64,000 nucleotides of DNA from Acinetobacter celticus. Lineage in GTDB: Bacteria > Pseudomonadota > Gammaproteobacteria > Pseudomonadales > Moraxellaceae. The notes beneath the pieces are model-generated. The model saw only the letters and a program-made list of their open reading frames with translations. It did not search any database and had not been told where the DNA came from. A program made the translations under genes and the position numbers. The stretch is from the NCBI RefSeq assembly GCF_001707755.1, contig NZ_MBDL01000008.1, positions 1 through 64,000 of the forward strand. Reading direction: 5' to 3'. Shown here piece after piece: positions 19,450-28,064 of this stretch (positions are counted from its first letter, which is position 1; every line of letters begins with the position of its first letter).

Positions 19450-19575
19450 AAGTGATGACTCAAGTGATTCGCTAAGAAAATATGGATAGACCGTGCTACT
19501 TATATTTTAGCCTTTTTTGAGGTTTGAAAACAAAAAACTGTCTTAAGTTTGAAAGTATTTTATCTACTCCTTAAC

Positions 19576-19701
19576 CTAAGGATAGGCAAAATACAGCATA
19601 AAACGAAATAATCCTGCAATGATGGCCAAGCTAATAAAGCCGACTAACCATAAGCAAATAAACCACTGGGTAGAATTCATTTTAGAAATGATTTTATCCA
19701 T
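19576..19701 (-). CDS. DUF2474-like small subunit of the cyanide-insensitive bd oxidase
   Basis: A 41-aa single-span membrane peptide, MDKIISKMNSTQWF then a hydrophobic ICLWLVGFISLAIIAGLF with an Arg directly after it. A tryptophan-containing motif, LW-x-x-G and an Arg at the membrane edge are the pattern of the DUF2474 peptides found behind cioB/cydB genes. GGAG lies about 9 bases before its ATG. It starts 85 bp after the cioB stop on the same strand, so it is the third gene of the operon and may stabilise the oxidase, as CydX does. Confidence 0.75.
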   Translation of the reverse strand: MDKIISKMNSTQWFICLWLVGFISLAIIAGLFRFMLYFAYP

Positions 19702-19786
19702 TTTAGATACTCCAGAACACGTTGTTTAAGAGAAATGCTATTGGCTAAATTTTTGCTTAGCCAATAGCTATAAACATGCAAGGGTT

Positions 19787-20791
19787 TTAGTGATAACCTT
19801 TATCACCAATACGAACTTTGTCACGGAAAACCCAATAAGATAAAAAGGTATAGGCAATAATAATTGGAATTAAAATTACAGCACCAACCAAGGTAAACTT
19901 TAAGCTAGATTCAGGTGCAGCTGCTTGCCAAATACTGACAGAGGGTGGAATGATATTGGGCCATAAACTAATCACAAAACCCGTAAATGCCAAGAAAACC
20001 AATACCAGTGTGTAAATAAAAGGTTTGACCTCATTTTTGTTTTTGCATGCCCGAAAAATTAGCCCAACAAACAGTAAAACTAAAATAGGTACAGGACTAA
20101 AGTAAAATACATTGGGTAAAGAGAACCAACGCATTGCAATTTCAGGGTGGGTGAGTGGCGTATATAAACTCACACCTACAAAAATCATGAATAGAGTGAT
20201 TAATAATTTTGGCATAAGCTTATACATATGTACCTGTAGCCTAGAATCTGTTTTAAGGATTAACCAACCACAGCCCAAAGTTGCATACATCACCAAAACG
20301 CCAAAACCAGAGAAAATTGAAAATGGCGTGAGCCAATCCCAGACACCACCACTATAAATACCTTGTGTGGTTTCAATGCCTTGAATATAGGCACCTAAGA
20401 TTACACCTTGAAAAAAACTGGATAAAATTGAACCCCAAATAAAAGCTTGATCCCATAGATATTTGGTACGAAAAGCTTTAAACCGAAATTCAAAGGCAAC
20501 ACCGCGGAAAATGAGTGCGACGACCATAAAAACAATGGGCAAATATAATGCAGACAGAACAGTTGAATAGACCAAAGGAAAGGCTGCAAACAAGCCTGCA
20601 CCACCCAAAACCATCCATGTTTCATTGCCATCCCAGACGGGTGCGACGGTATTCATCATGACATCACGTTCTTGATGATTTTGAATGAAAGGAAAGAGAA
20701 TGCCAATCCCCAAATCAAAACCATCCATAATCACGTAAATCAACACACTTAAACCAATAATACCGACCCAAACTAAGGTAAGATCAATCAT
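19787..20791 (-). CDS. cioB: Cytochrome bd-type ubiquinol oxidase subunit II (CioB/CydB)
   Basis: A 334-aa integral membrane protein with about 8-9 helices. The start ending in VLIYVIMDGFDLGIGILFPF and the segment APVWDGNETWMVLGGAGLFAAFP are family signatures. It pairs with the haem-bearing subunit I to reduce O2 with ubiquinol. Its ATG overlaps the end of the subunit I gene by 8 nt, so the two are translationally coupled. The Cio-type assignment comes from the partner's short Q-loop. Confidence 0.92.
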   Translation of the reverse strand: MIDLTLVWVGIIGLSVLIYVIMDGFDLGIGILFPFIQNHQERDVMMNTVAPVWDGNETWMVLGGAGLFAAFPLVYSTVLSALYLPIVFMVVALIFRGVAFEFRFKAFRTKYLWDQAFIWGSILSSFFQGVILGAYIQGIETTQGIYSGGVWDWLTPFSIFSGFGVLVMYATLGCGWLILKTDSRLQVHMYKLMPKLLITLFMIFVGVSLYTPLTHPEIAMRWFSLPNVFYFSPVPILVLLFVGLIFRACKNKNEVKPFIYTLVLVFLAFTGFVISLWPNIIPPSVSIWQAAAPESSLKFTLVGAVILIPIIIAYTFLSYWVFRDKVRIGDKGYH

Positions 20792-22256
20792 GATTATTCT
20801 CCTTATTATGATTGGCAGGTGTTATTGGATTCTGAGTGGTGTCATCAAAACTATCTTCTACAGCGCTGAGTGGACGTAAAGGTGTTTTAAAATGTCCCAG
20901 ACCGGTTATTTCAGATTCAGAAGTACTATCAATAAACGTTGGGCCAGTTTTAATCAATTTCAGCATGTAGTAAATGCCACTACCAAAAACTAGGGTATAA
21001 ACCAATACAAAGAGAATCAAACTTAGGCCAACTTGATCGGCAGTAACAGTATGGGATAAACCATCTTTTGTACGTAGCACACCATACACAACCCAAGGTT
21101 GACGGCCTACTTCAGTTGTGATCCAACCTGCAAGTAGCGCAATATAGCCCGTTGGCCCCATAACTATTGCACATTTATGAAACCATGAAGTGCTATACAG
21201 TTTTCCTTTTTTGCGTAGCCACAATGCTGTCAGGGATAGCAAGACCATTGATATACCTAAACCGACCATAATGCGAAAGCTCCAAAATACAATAGGCACA
21301 TTTGGACGATCTTCTTTAGCAAAGTCTTTTAAACCTGTCACTTGACCTTCTTTAGAGTGAGTCAGAATCAAACTACCCAGATAAGGAATACCAATTTCGG
21401 CATTATTACGCTCATTTTCCATATCTGGTAAGGCAAATAATAATAAGGGCATCCCATGATCATGGTTAGTGTTCCAATGTCCTTCAATAGCAGCCAATTT
21501 TACAGGTTGATGCTTTAACGTATTTAAACCGTGATTATCACCAATAAAGATTTGTAAACACGAGGTCACTAGAACCATCCAAAGGCCCATAGAAAATGAT
21601 TTTTTAACCAATTCATCACGGCGACCTTTAAGTAAATGCCACGCAGCTGTGCCGACTACCAATAAAGAGGAAACTAAAAATGCCGCAGCCGCCATATGTG
21701 CAAAGCGGTAAGGGAATGAAGGGTTAAAGACAATCGCCCACCAATCGGTTGGTACAATAATGCCATTTTCTATGGCAAAACCTTGGGGTGTCTGCATCCA
21801 ACTGTTTGAAGATAAAATCCAGAACATGGAAATGCAGGTGCCAATGGCAACCATTAAGGTGGCAAAAAAGTGTGCTTTGGGGCTTACACGGCCCCATCCA
21901 AAGAGCATAATTCCAAGGAAACCTGCTTCAAGGAAAAAGGCGCTTAGCACTTCATAGGTAAGCAATGGTCCTGTCACAGCACCAGCAATACGAGAGAACT
22001 CGCTCCAGTTGGTTCCGAACTGATAGCTCATCACGACGCCTGAAACCACACCCATACCAAAAGCAACTGCAAAAATTTTAATCCAATATTTGAATAAATC
22101 TTTATAAACAGGATTTTGTGTACGTAGCCATTTCCATTCTAATAGTGCAAGGAAACAGGCTAAGCCTATTGAAGTTGCTGGAAAGATAATATGGAAAGAT
22201 ACAGTGAACGCAAATTGTATTCGTGCTAATTCTAACGCCGTTAAACCTAGGCTCAT
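20784..22256 (-). CDS. cioA: Cytochrome bd-type ubiquinol oxidase subunit I, short Q-loop (CioA/CydA)
   Basis: A 490-aa haem-binding subunit. Ligand regions are visible: the N-terminal FHIIFP (haem b595/d side), PYRFAHMAAAAF (His for b558) and FRIMVGLG (Met). The quinol site GWITTEVGRQPWVVYGVLRT is present. The periplasmic Q-loop is short, the feature that separates cyanide-insensitive CioA from E. coli CydA. The ATG at 22254-22256 (MSLGLTALELARIQF) has GGGGA upstream; the in-frame TTG four codons earlier is rejected. It heads the operon with cioB and the DUF2474 gene. Confidence 0.92.
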   Translation of the reverse strand: MSLGLTALELARIQFAFTVSFHIIFPATSIGLACFLALLEWKWLRTQNPVYKDLFKYWIKIFAVAFGMGVVSGVVMSYQFGTNWSEFSRIAGAVTGPLLTYEVLSAFFLEAGFLGIMLFGWGRVSPKAHFFATLMVAIGTCISMFWILSSNSWMQTPQGFAIENGIIVPTDWWAIVFNPSFPYRFAHMAAAAFLVSSLLVVGTAAWHLLKGRRDELVKKSFSMGLWMVLVTSCLQIFIGDNHGLNTLKHQPVKLAAIEGHWNTNHDHGMPLLLFALPDMENERNNAEIGIPYLGSLILTHSKEGQVTGLKDFAKEDRPNVPIVFWSFRIMVGLGISMVLLSLTALWLRKKGKLYSTSWFHKCAIVMGPTGYIALLAGWITTEVGRQPWVVYGVLRTKDGLSHTVTADQVGLSLILFVLVYTLVFGSGIYYMLKLIKTGPTFIDSTSESEITGLGHFKTPLRPLSAVEDSFDDTTQNPITPANHNKENNHD

Positions 22257-22416
22257 AATAGTCCCCAAGTTTGATCAGAGGATTGAATTAACAAAATTTT
22301 GCACTTTAATTGGTGTAAAAAAAACATAGATCGTTCCATAAAAACTACCTATTTAAAATAATTATTAGGATGTTGATCTAAAACTTGATGAAGAAGTAGG
22401 TACAAAAAACTGAGAT

Positions 22417-22464
22417 AAAAAATATAACAGAAATTTAAAAAACTAAACTCTGTTATATTTTTTT
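22417..22464 (+). ncRNA. Candidate small-RNA 3' end (hairpin module, copy 2)
   Basis: A perfect 15-bp stem (AAAAAATATAACAGA / TCTGTTATATTTTTT) followed by further T, in the 291-bp gap between the divergent cioA gene and the gene at 22548. No gene ends here, so an intrinsic terminator would have to serve an unannotated RNA or act as a leader attenuator for the next gene. Its last 17 bases equal those of the hairpin at 12334-12350. Confidence 0.35.
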
Positions 22465-22547
22465 CCAATCTTACTGTAGCTACTTATTTTGCGTAAATTA
22501 GGTAAAAATCCAAGTAATAAAAGGATGATGATTGTTATGGTGACGCA

Positions 22548-23369
22548 ATGTTTGTAACAGAACAATTGAATAATATTTTTGAAATAATTGAAGACCAAGG
22601 TCTTTCAGAAAAATTACAGGATGTGCTTGCACAGAAATATATTCATTTAGAAGCAATGCTACTGCGCGCCAAAGTATTGCGCGAATTTTCAACAGCTAAA
22701 GTTCAATATATTGTGCAGTCTAAAATTCAAGACGAACAAGCCAATATTGCATTTTTATTTGCGCCGTTTATTTTGGCAAATTTAAATCAGGTTGTTATTT
22801 ATAACAGTCCTGCAACACCAGCGATTTTAAATATTTTAAACCACTACTATCAAGCAGATAAAAAACATAACTTAAAAATTGATGATGTTTTGTCTGCATT
22901 AAATGTTTATTTAGATTTACCTGAGAATACTCTGAATGAGACTGAATTCTGCTATTTTTCATTCATTCAGGCCTTGTGTCGCGCAGATGTGTCACAACTA
23001 TTTTTAATCACGAATTTAGACATAAATGTCAAAAGACTTGCAGAAATTGAGCAATTTTTTAAAGTGAAGATTCACTGTATTGCCACAAATCCACAAGACA
23101 AGATCATCAGCAGTGCTGAATTCAATATACGTCAATTATTATTTAAAAATAAGAATGATCAATATGTTGCCTTGTGTGAAAAATTTTCGACGCTAAATGC
23201 CCAACTTCTTTTGTGCTACGGTCTTTATAACCAACAGCAAGCTACTCATCTTATAGAGGATATGTTCTACACAGAGCATATTTATGAAAAACTATCGGTT
23301 TATGCAGAGTATATACAAACCTGTTTACAGCATGGTTATACAGGAAATAATACTATTTCATCCATTTGA
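22548..23369 (+). CDS. Hypothetical protein, 273 aa, unknown function
   Basis: A soluble-looking, largely helical acidic protein without signal peptide or membrane segment. It has no motif I recognise. It contains three cysteines in the middle third (FCYFSFIQALCRAD and KIHCIATN). The start MFVTEQLNNIFEIIEDQG has GGTGA upstream. It lies 42 bp before lrgA on the same strand and may be co-transcribed with it, but that gives no functional clue. Confidence 0.75.
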   Translation: MFVTEQLNNIFEIIEDQGLSEKLQDVLAQKYIHLEAMLLRAKVLREFSTAKVQYIVQSKIQDEQANIAFLFAPFILANLNQVVIYNSPATPAILNILNHYYQADKKHNLKIDDVLSALNVYLDLPENTLNETEFCYFSFIQALCRADVSQLFLITNLDINVKRLAEIEQFFKVKIHCIATNPQDKIISSAEFNIRQLLFKNKNDQYVALCEKFSTLNAQLLLCYGLYNQQQATHLIEDMFYTEHIYEKLSVYAEYIQTCLQHGYTGNNTISSI

Positions 23370-23411
23370 TGATTAAACCCATACCGATATGTCTGGATGT
23401 AAGTTGAAGTG

Positions 23412-23795
23412 ATGAATACCGTATCTAAAGGAAATAAATTAACAATTGCAGGTTCGCAAATTCTACTGATTTTAGCCGTTTGGGCCATTGCCTCTGTGCT
23501 ACAAAATCTTCTGAATTTGCCTATTGCATCGGGCGTAATTGGCTTTTTTTTACTGTTAATATTGTTACATACACAGAGGTTAAAACTAGAAAATGTAGAG
23601 CAGGGTGCAGATGTGCTATTGGGGGAGTTATTACTATTTTTTATTCCACCTGTCGTTGGCATTATTCAGTATCAGGAATTATTGATTGCAAGTGGTTGGA
23701 AAATACTGTTCGTCATTATCATCAGTACAGCCATGGTCATGATGACCTCGGTCTGGATGGTGAGTTTTTTTCTACCACAGGATGATGTTGAATGA
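23412..23795 (+). CDS. lrgA: CidA/LrgA family protein (holin-like)
   Basis: A 127-aa membrane protein with four predicted helices. The segments LQNLLNLPIASGVIGFFLLLIL and GADVLLGELLLFFIPPVVG are the LrgA/CidA signature. Relatives affect murein hydrolase activity or export of small acids such as pyruvate. The ATG at 23412 is preferred to an adjoining GTG. It overlaps lrgB by 4 nt (ATGA). Confidence 0.9.
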   Translation: MNTVSKGNKLTIAGSQILLILAVWAIASVLQNLLNLPIASGVIGFFLLLILLHTQRLKLENVEQGADVLLGELLLFFIPPVVGIIQYQELLIASGWKILFVIIISTAMVMMTSVWMVSFFLPQDDVE

Positions 23796-24487
23796 GTGTG
23801 TTTTGGGGCATTTTCTATTTGGTTTGGACTGTAGGTTGTTATTTTTTAGCAAAGAACCTCTATATTCGAACGCAAATCATTTATCTATCGCCCATTATTA
23901 TGGTGCCATTTTTAAGTATTGTTTTAATTTTACTATTACAACATCACTTCCAAGACTATTACCGTTTTACCCAATATTTGGTTGCTATGTTGGGGCCAAT
24001 TACGGTGGCTTTCGCCATTCCTGTATTTCGTTATAAAGATATGATTAAACAGCATTTTAAAGTGCTAATACTCAGTTCTTGTATGGCAATGCTTGTGGGT
24101 ATTTTAAGTGTTTGGTTCTTAGCCAGTTTATTTAATTTTGATGATATTTTAAAAAATAGTTTATTAGCACGCTCAATTTCTATTCCATTTGCATTGGTAT
24201 TGACCGAAAAAATTGGCGGTTCAATTAGCCTCATTCCATTGTTTACAGTTATTACGGGGCTGGTCGGTATGTTATTGGGTGACTTGATTTTGTTATGGAT
24301 GAGATATAAAAATCGTATTGCGCAGGGAGCTGCTTTAGGCAATGCGGCGCATGCGATGGGAATTGCACGGGCAAGGCAACGTCATTCCTTAGAAGGTGTA
24401 ATTGCAAGCCTTTCAATGATTATTTCAGGAATCATCATGGTTTTATTTGCACCATTTGTCATTACACTGATGAAATATTTTCTCTAA
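23792..24487 (+). CDS. lrgB: LrgB/CidB family membrane protein
   Basis: A 231-aa protein with about 6-7 membrane segments. RSISIPFALVLTEKIGGS and GNAAHAMGIARARQ are conserved in LrgB/CidB. It is the partner of the upstream lrgA gene, with which it is translationally coupled. No LytSR-type two-component system is adjacent, so control is not visible here. Confidence 0.92.
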   Translation: MSVFWGIFYLVWTVGCYFLAKNLYIRTQIIYLSPIIMVPFLSIVLILLLQHHFQDYYRFTQYLVAMLGPITVAFAIPVFRYKDMIKQHFKVLILSSCMAMLVGILSVWFLASLFNFDDILKNSLLARSISIPFALVLTEKIGGSISLIPLFTVITGLVGMLLGDLILLWMRYKNRIAQGAALGNAAHAMGIARARQRHSLEGVIASLSMIISGIIMVLFAPFVITLMKYFL

Positions 24488-24610
24488 GCATAGAAAATCT
24501 TTAGCAGGATGTTTAGGCGCCGTAAAAGACATAATAATTTCTTTTTAGTAAAAGTCCGTTAAAATGACAGTAGATTCAGAACAGACTCGATATTTGAAAT
24601 AGAGGGAAGA

Positions 24611-25087
24611 ATGAAAAAATTAACCGGTCTTTTGCTTGGTACGATACTTATATCGGGGTGCGCGACGACATTACCTGAAACTGATAAAGTGGCTACTCGT
24701 GGCTTATTGCTTTGCGAAGCCAACGAATTATGTCCTTCAGTGATGGTTAGTTGGAATGAACAGAAAAAAGATGTTCTAGATGTCCAAATCAACTTAAATA
24801 GTGTTAATAACGAATTTGATATTAAACATGTCAGTTTTAGTAATGGTCAAAAAACATTTGGTTTTGACCCAATAACAGCCACAGAACACGAAGTTGTGTT
24901 TGGTATGCACCGTTCAAGAAATTCAGTGATTGTTCCTGTACGGCTTATGGCTGACCTAGATGGACAAAAACCAGGTCAGAAAATTATGATGAGCCTAGAA
25001 ACAGATAAAGGCACGATTACCCGTTATGTCTTAAAAGATGGGAAAGAGTCATTACTTTATCAGCAGTTTAAGTCAGTGTATAAATAA
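24611..25087 (+). CDS. Predicted lipoprotein, unknown function
   Basis: A 158-aa protein with a lipoprotein signal peptide: MKKLTGLLLGTILISGCATT, lipobox ISGC, predicted lipidated Cys at residue 17. The mature part contains two further cysteines close together (LLCEANELCPS) and a beta-rich remainder. The residue after the Cys is Ala, which favours outer-membrane sorting. RBS GAGGGAAG is close upstream. Function unknown. Confidence 0.8.
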   Translation: MKKLTGLLLGTILISGCATTLPETDKVATRGLLLCEANELCPSVMVSWNEQKKDVLDVQINLNSVNNEFDIKHVSFSNGQKTFGFDPITATEHEVVFGMHRSRNSVIVPVRLMADLDGQKPGQKIMMSLETDKGTITRYVLKDGKESLLYQQFKSVYK

Positions 25088-25102
25088 GTCATTCTGAATG
25101 AT

Positions 25103-25128
25103 AAAAAAGCACAATATTGTGCTTTTTT
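25103..25128 (+). terminator. Terminator after the lipoprotein gene
   Basis: A self-complementary AAAAAAGCACAA / TTGTGCTTTTTT palindrome ending in a T-run, 15 bp after the stop. Confidence 0.85.
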
Positions 25129-25252
25129 ATTTTGTGTAAAAGAATGCTTGAAACGGGTATAACTTTGCAAAAAATTATGTTTAGTCAGATACATTCTGTA
25201 GCATTCATCAGCTACAATGATCTTTCATATAAATGATGAATGCCTGAGAACT

Positions 25253-25594
25253 ATGGATCAAGAGCTAATTGAAGAACAAAAACTGGTATGTGAAGAATTT
25301 GGTTCTGCATATCTGCCTGTTAAAGAAACAGATGTTGTAGCCATTGCACTACATACATTAAATAAAGAGCCTATTGTGGGTTTGCGTAAGGTCGCAGATG
25401 ACAGTAATGCTTCTTGGTTTATTTATGGTGGCGAGCTAGATGGTGGCGAAGATTTTTTTGAAATCATTACCGTCAAGGCACTTGAAAAAGAATTTCCCAA
25501 TGCATTGCCATATTTAGCTTTAGATACGGGCTATCGCTTTATGATCGATTCAGATGATTATGAAGATGTTTGGAAAGAAGGCGATGAAGCTTAA
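25253..25594 (+). CDS. Imm33-like (DUF2185) domain protein
   Basis: A 113-aa acidic soluble protein. The region SNASWFIYGGELDGGEDFFE followed by LPYLALDTGYRFMID and DDYEDVW is the pattern of DUF2185, named Imm33 in polymorphic-toxin surveys. Many family members are not proven immunity proteins. No toxin gene is next to it. Two starts are possible, 25217 and 25253; the later has TGAG nearby and begins at the conserved part. It overlaps the next gene by 11 nt. Confidence 0.65.
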   Translation: MDQELIEEQKLVCEEFGSAYLPVKETDVVAIALHTLNKEPIVGLRKVADDSNASWFIYGGELDGGEDFFEIITVKALEKEFPNALPYLALDTGYRFMIDSDDYEDVWKEGDEA

Positions 25595-25940
25595 ACTGGT
25601 CTTATTGTTATATGTTGCAAGTATTGGTTTTGCGCATGCAGAAGCCATAACACAACAGGAATACGATCAACACATTGAGCATTACACACAAGTCATTAAA
25701 CAAACTAAAGTCATTTTGGATGATCCAGACTCGAAAGCAGATGCAAAAATGCAGAGTCAGGCACTGTGTGACCGTTTAAATGCTTATGAACAGATTGCCC
25801 AGCTTTCTAAAGAGAATTCACAGCTAGAACTTGCACCCATGATGTTAATGGTTGCTCAAACCTACTTGAATAAACAGCAAAAAAGTCTGACCAAGTCGGG
25901 TATGAGTACCAACGTCTTTTGTGCAGGAAAAATAAAATAG
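25584..25940 (+). CDS. Exported hypothetical protein, 118 aa
   Basis: It has a clear Sec signal peptide (MKLKLVLLLYVASIGFAHA, cleavage probably before EAITQ) and a helical mature domain with two cysteines (ALCDRL and VFCAGK) that could form a disulfide. No family recognised. The ATG at 25584 follows AAGAAGG and overlaps the end of the Imm33-like gene, so the two are probably translated in tandem. A longer in-frame start would bury the signal peptide. Confidence 0.72.
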   Translation: MKLKLVLLLYVASIGFAHAEAITQQEYDQHIEHYTQVIKQTKVILDDPDSKADAKMQSQALCDRLNAYEQIAQLSKENSQLELAPMMLMVAQTYLNKQQKSLTKSGMSTNVFCAGKIK

Positions 25941-26040
25941 CCTAAGGATTTTTAAATATCATTTTTTGAAAGACACATTGTCAGGAAATGATAAGAAAAT
26001 GACCTATCATGATAACCTTCTTATATTATGATAGACAGTG

Positions 26041-26131
26041 TTAGAGGATGTATAAGACCTATATCTTGGTGGGGTCTGTCTTCTTTAATACATCGAATAG
26101 ATGTTATGGCCACTGCAAAGTGGCTTTTTTT
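26041..26131 (+). ncRNA. Candidate small RNA or leader ending in a terminator
   Basis: The 333-bp gap after 25940 holds a stem AGACC / GGTCT (26055-26077) and then GCCACT, loop GCAA, AGTGGC followed by seven T (26109-26131). The latter is a good intrinsic terminator, 170-190 bp after the last stop codon and 143 bp before the next start. It may end the upstream message or mark a separate sRNA. No convincing -35/-10 pair was fixed. Confidence 0.35.
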
Positions 26132-26273
26132 ATGTCAAAACTTAAAGTAATATTCAAATTTCTGCACGTGTACTTTTATTTCGAATGAAATGTATTTGTT
26201 GGATAAATAGACAAATCTAGCCAGTATGTTAGTATATCAAAAGCACAGTGTGTTCTATCTTAGGAGTTGTTGA

Positions 26274-26534
26274 ATGACGGCTTATACCTCAGTAATCAAA
26301 GCAGGCAAGTATGAGGATGATATGATTCCAAAACTTGCAATTCATGCATTTCGGCATGCCTTTGAGCGTGCGTGCGCATCGTCTGAAGTTGTCTATGCTA
26401 AAAATCAACAACTTATACGCCGTGCTCAAAACGGTCAAGAAACTGCAGTCAAAGACTTATCACAAGCTTATATTGCTGTAGGTCATTTACCCAAAGTATT
26501 GAAGCGTAAAAAGAAACTAGAGCGAACAATATAA
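26274..26534 (+). CDS. Putative antitoxin partner of the zeta-like kinase
   Basis: An 86-aa basic helical protein (MTAYTSVIKAGKYEDDMIPK to KRKKKLERTI) with no recognised DNA-binding motif. It sits 3 bp before a zeta-toxin-like kinase gene, the usual antitoxin-first order. It does not look like the three-helix epsilon antitoxin. The antitoxin role is inferred only from position and size. Confidence 0.5.
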   Translation: MTAYTSVIKAGKYEDDMIPKLAIHAFRHAFERACASSEVVYAKNQQLIRRAQNGQETAVKDLSQAYIAVGHLPKVLKRKKKLERTI

Positions 26535-26537
26535 AAA

Positions 26538-27290
26538 ATGCCTCGACAACCCCGTATTAGGATGTTTGCAGGTCCAAATGGCTCAGGAAAGAGCACTGTT
26601 AAGGAATATTTATTGCCCCATCATATTGGGGCATATTTAAATGCGGACGAATTAGAACAGCAACTCTATCAAACACAATGTATCAATTTAAGCCTTTATC
26701 ATTCTAAGTTAAAAGCTCAGGACTTAATTGAGTTTTTAAAGCAGAAAAAGCGTCCCAAAGCAGGGGAATATTTAGCTCTGCTGTCTAAAGAACCACTGTT
26801 ATTAAATGAGTGGGAAATTCAGTTTGATATTAGTGAAATCGATTCCTATTTATGTGCCAGAATTATTGATTATATTCGCCTCACTTTCCTTGATTTAAAA
26901 GTCAGTTTCACCTTTGAAACGGTTATGTCACATGTCTCTAAAGTTGAATTTTTGAAAGAAGCGAAACAACAGGGTTATCGGACATATTTGTATTTTGTTT
27001 CGACGGTTGACCCGATGATTAACATTGCACGTGTGCAGTATCGGGTGAAAACTGGCGGACATAATGTGCCTGAACAAAAAATTATAGACCGATACCACCG
27101 CAGTATGGATTTGTTAATGTCCGCTGTAGAAGCGACAGATCGAACTTATATTTTTGATAATTCTGCCGATGGTCAAATTGCTTCTTTTATTGCAGAAATT
27201 GAATCAGCCGAAATTTTAAAGCTTAATCATAGCTTAAAAATATTACCTAAATGGTTTGCTGAAAAAGTTTTAAAAGATTTTGAAGCCTAA
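26538..27290 (+). CDS. Zeta-toxin-like P-loop kinase
   Basis: A 250-aa protein with a Walker A motif at residues 10-19 (AGPNGSGKST), a following LNADELEQQ segment, and a central LKVSFTFETVMSHVSK, like the zeta/COG4185 kinase family. Zeta toxins phosphorylate UDP-N-acetylglucosamine and block wall synthesis; COG4185 members are less well studied. A basic segment, RVQYRVKTGGHNVPEQKIIDR, would supply the lid and substrate arginines. Located 3 bp after a small gene, so likely a two-gene toxin-antitoxin unit. Confidence 0.72.
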   Translation: MPRQPRIRMFAGPNGSGKSTVKEYLLPHHIGAYLNADELEQQLYQTQCINLSLYHSKLKAQDLIEFLKQKKRPKAGEYLALLSKEPLLLNEWEIQFDISEIDSYLCARIIDYIRLTFLDLKVSFTFETVMSHVSKVEFLKEAKQQGYRTYLYFVSTVDPMINIARVQYRVKTGGHNVPEQKIIDRYHRSMDLLMSAVEATDRTYIFDNSADGQIASFIAEIESAEILKLNHSLKILPKWFAEKVLKDFEA

Positions 27291-27638
27291 AAATGGAATA
27301 TAGGCAAATCACTGTTTCAAAATTTGAAGAAGAATTTTAAATCCTAACATCTTTATTAGTTGTTAAGTTTAACTTATCAAAAAATACCCAGAGTTAAAAA
27401 ATCATCGGGGATATATTCACACTATTTTCAATATTATTAAATTTATTTAAATAATTCCTTGTAGTATAGTTGCATTTTTTTCATGAATCATTCAGTTTCA
27501 TACTTATATTGAATCAAAATTTTGAAGAAAATTGGAAGTAGCTTTACCTTATGCATCCCTAAAAAAAGTTGTTAAAAATAAGACTTGAGTTCTAATTTAA
27601 ATAACATATTATAAAAACATATATTGTTTTGTGGGTAA
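27291..27638. other. 348-bp AT-rich intergenic region
   Basis: No coding sequence seen. The last 50 bp before the sulfur-transport genes contain the AT-rich imperfect dyad ATATTATAAAAACATATAT, a plausible operator or -10 region; a BigR-type persulfide sensor would be the expected regulator for such an operon, but none is encoded nearby. Confidence 0.3.
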
Positions 27639-27644
27639 ATGACT

Positions 27645-28064
27645 ATGCATGATTTTATCTTGGCCTTTTTAGGTGGCGCATTGCTGGGCGTATCAGCAGT
27701 GGGGTACTTATATGTGCATGGAAAAATTGCGGGTATTAGCGGTTTAGTTGGTCAAATGTTTAATATGAATCAATGGATGCAACATCCTGCGGTCTGGTTT
27801 TTATTGGGTTTATTTATTGTGCCTTTTGTTTATGGCTTTTTTGTACAGCCTAAAATTACCTTAAACGCCAGCCCATGGATGATGATAGTTGCAGGTTTAT
27901 TGGTGGGATTTGGAACACGCTTAGGTTCAGGTTGTACCAGTGGTCATGGTATTTGTGGAATAAGTCGGCTATCTAAACGTTCTATCGTTGCAACTGGCGT
28001 GTTTATGTTGGCAGGTATAATAACGGTATTTATCATGCGTCATGTCGGGGGAGTATCGTTATGA
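27645..28064 (+). CDS. YeeE/YedE-family sulfur transporter, PmpA-like half
   Basis: A 139-aa membrane protein with four predicted helices. The motif GTRLGSGCTSGHGICGISRLS, with two cysteines, is the signature of YeeE/YedE (DUF395) transporters of thiosulfate or sulfide-like compounds. It is one half of a split transporter whose other half follows with a 4-nt overlap. Start at 27645 gives a 9-base spacing to GGG; an ATG six bases earlier is also possible. Confidence 0.85.
   Translation: MHDFILAFLGGALLGVSAVGYLYVHGKIAGISGLVGQMFNMNQWMQHPAVWFLLGLFIVPFVYGFFVQPKITLNASPWMMIVAGLLVGFGTRLGSGCTSGHGICGISRLSKRSIVATGVFMLAGIITVFIMRHVGGVSL

Noticed and set aside
23336..23662. 108-codon minus-strand frame opposite lrgA
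   Set aside because: It is a shadow of lrgA and has no signal of its own.
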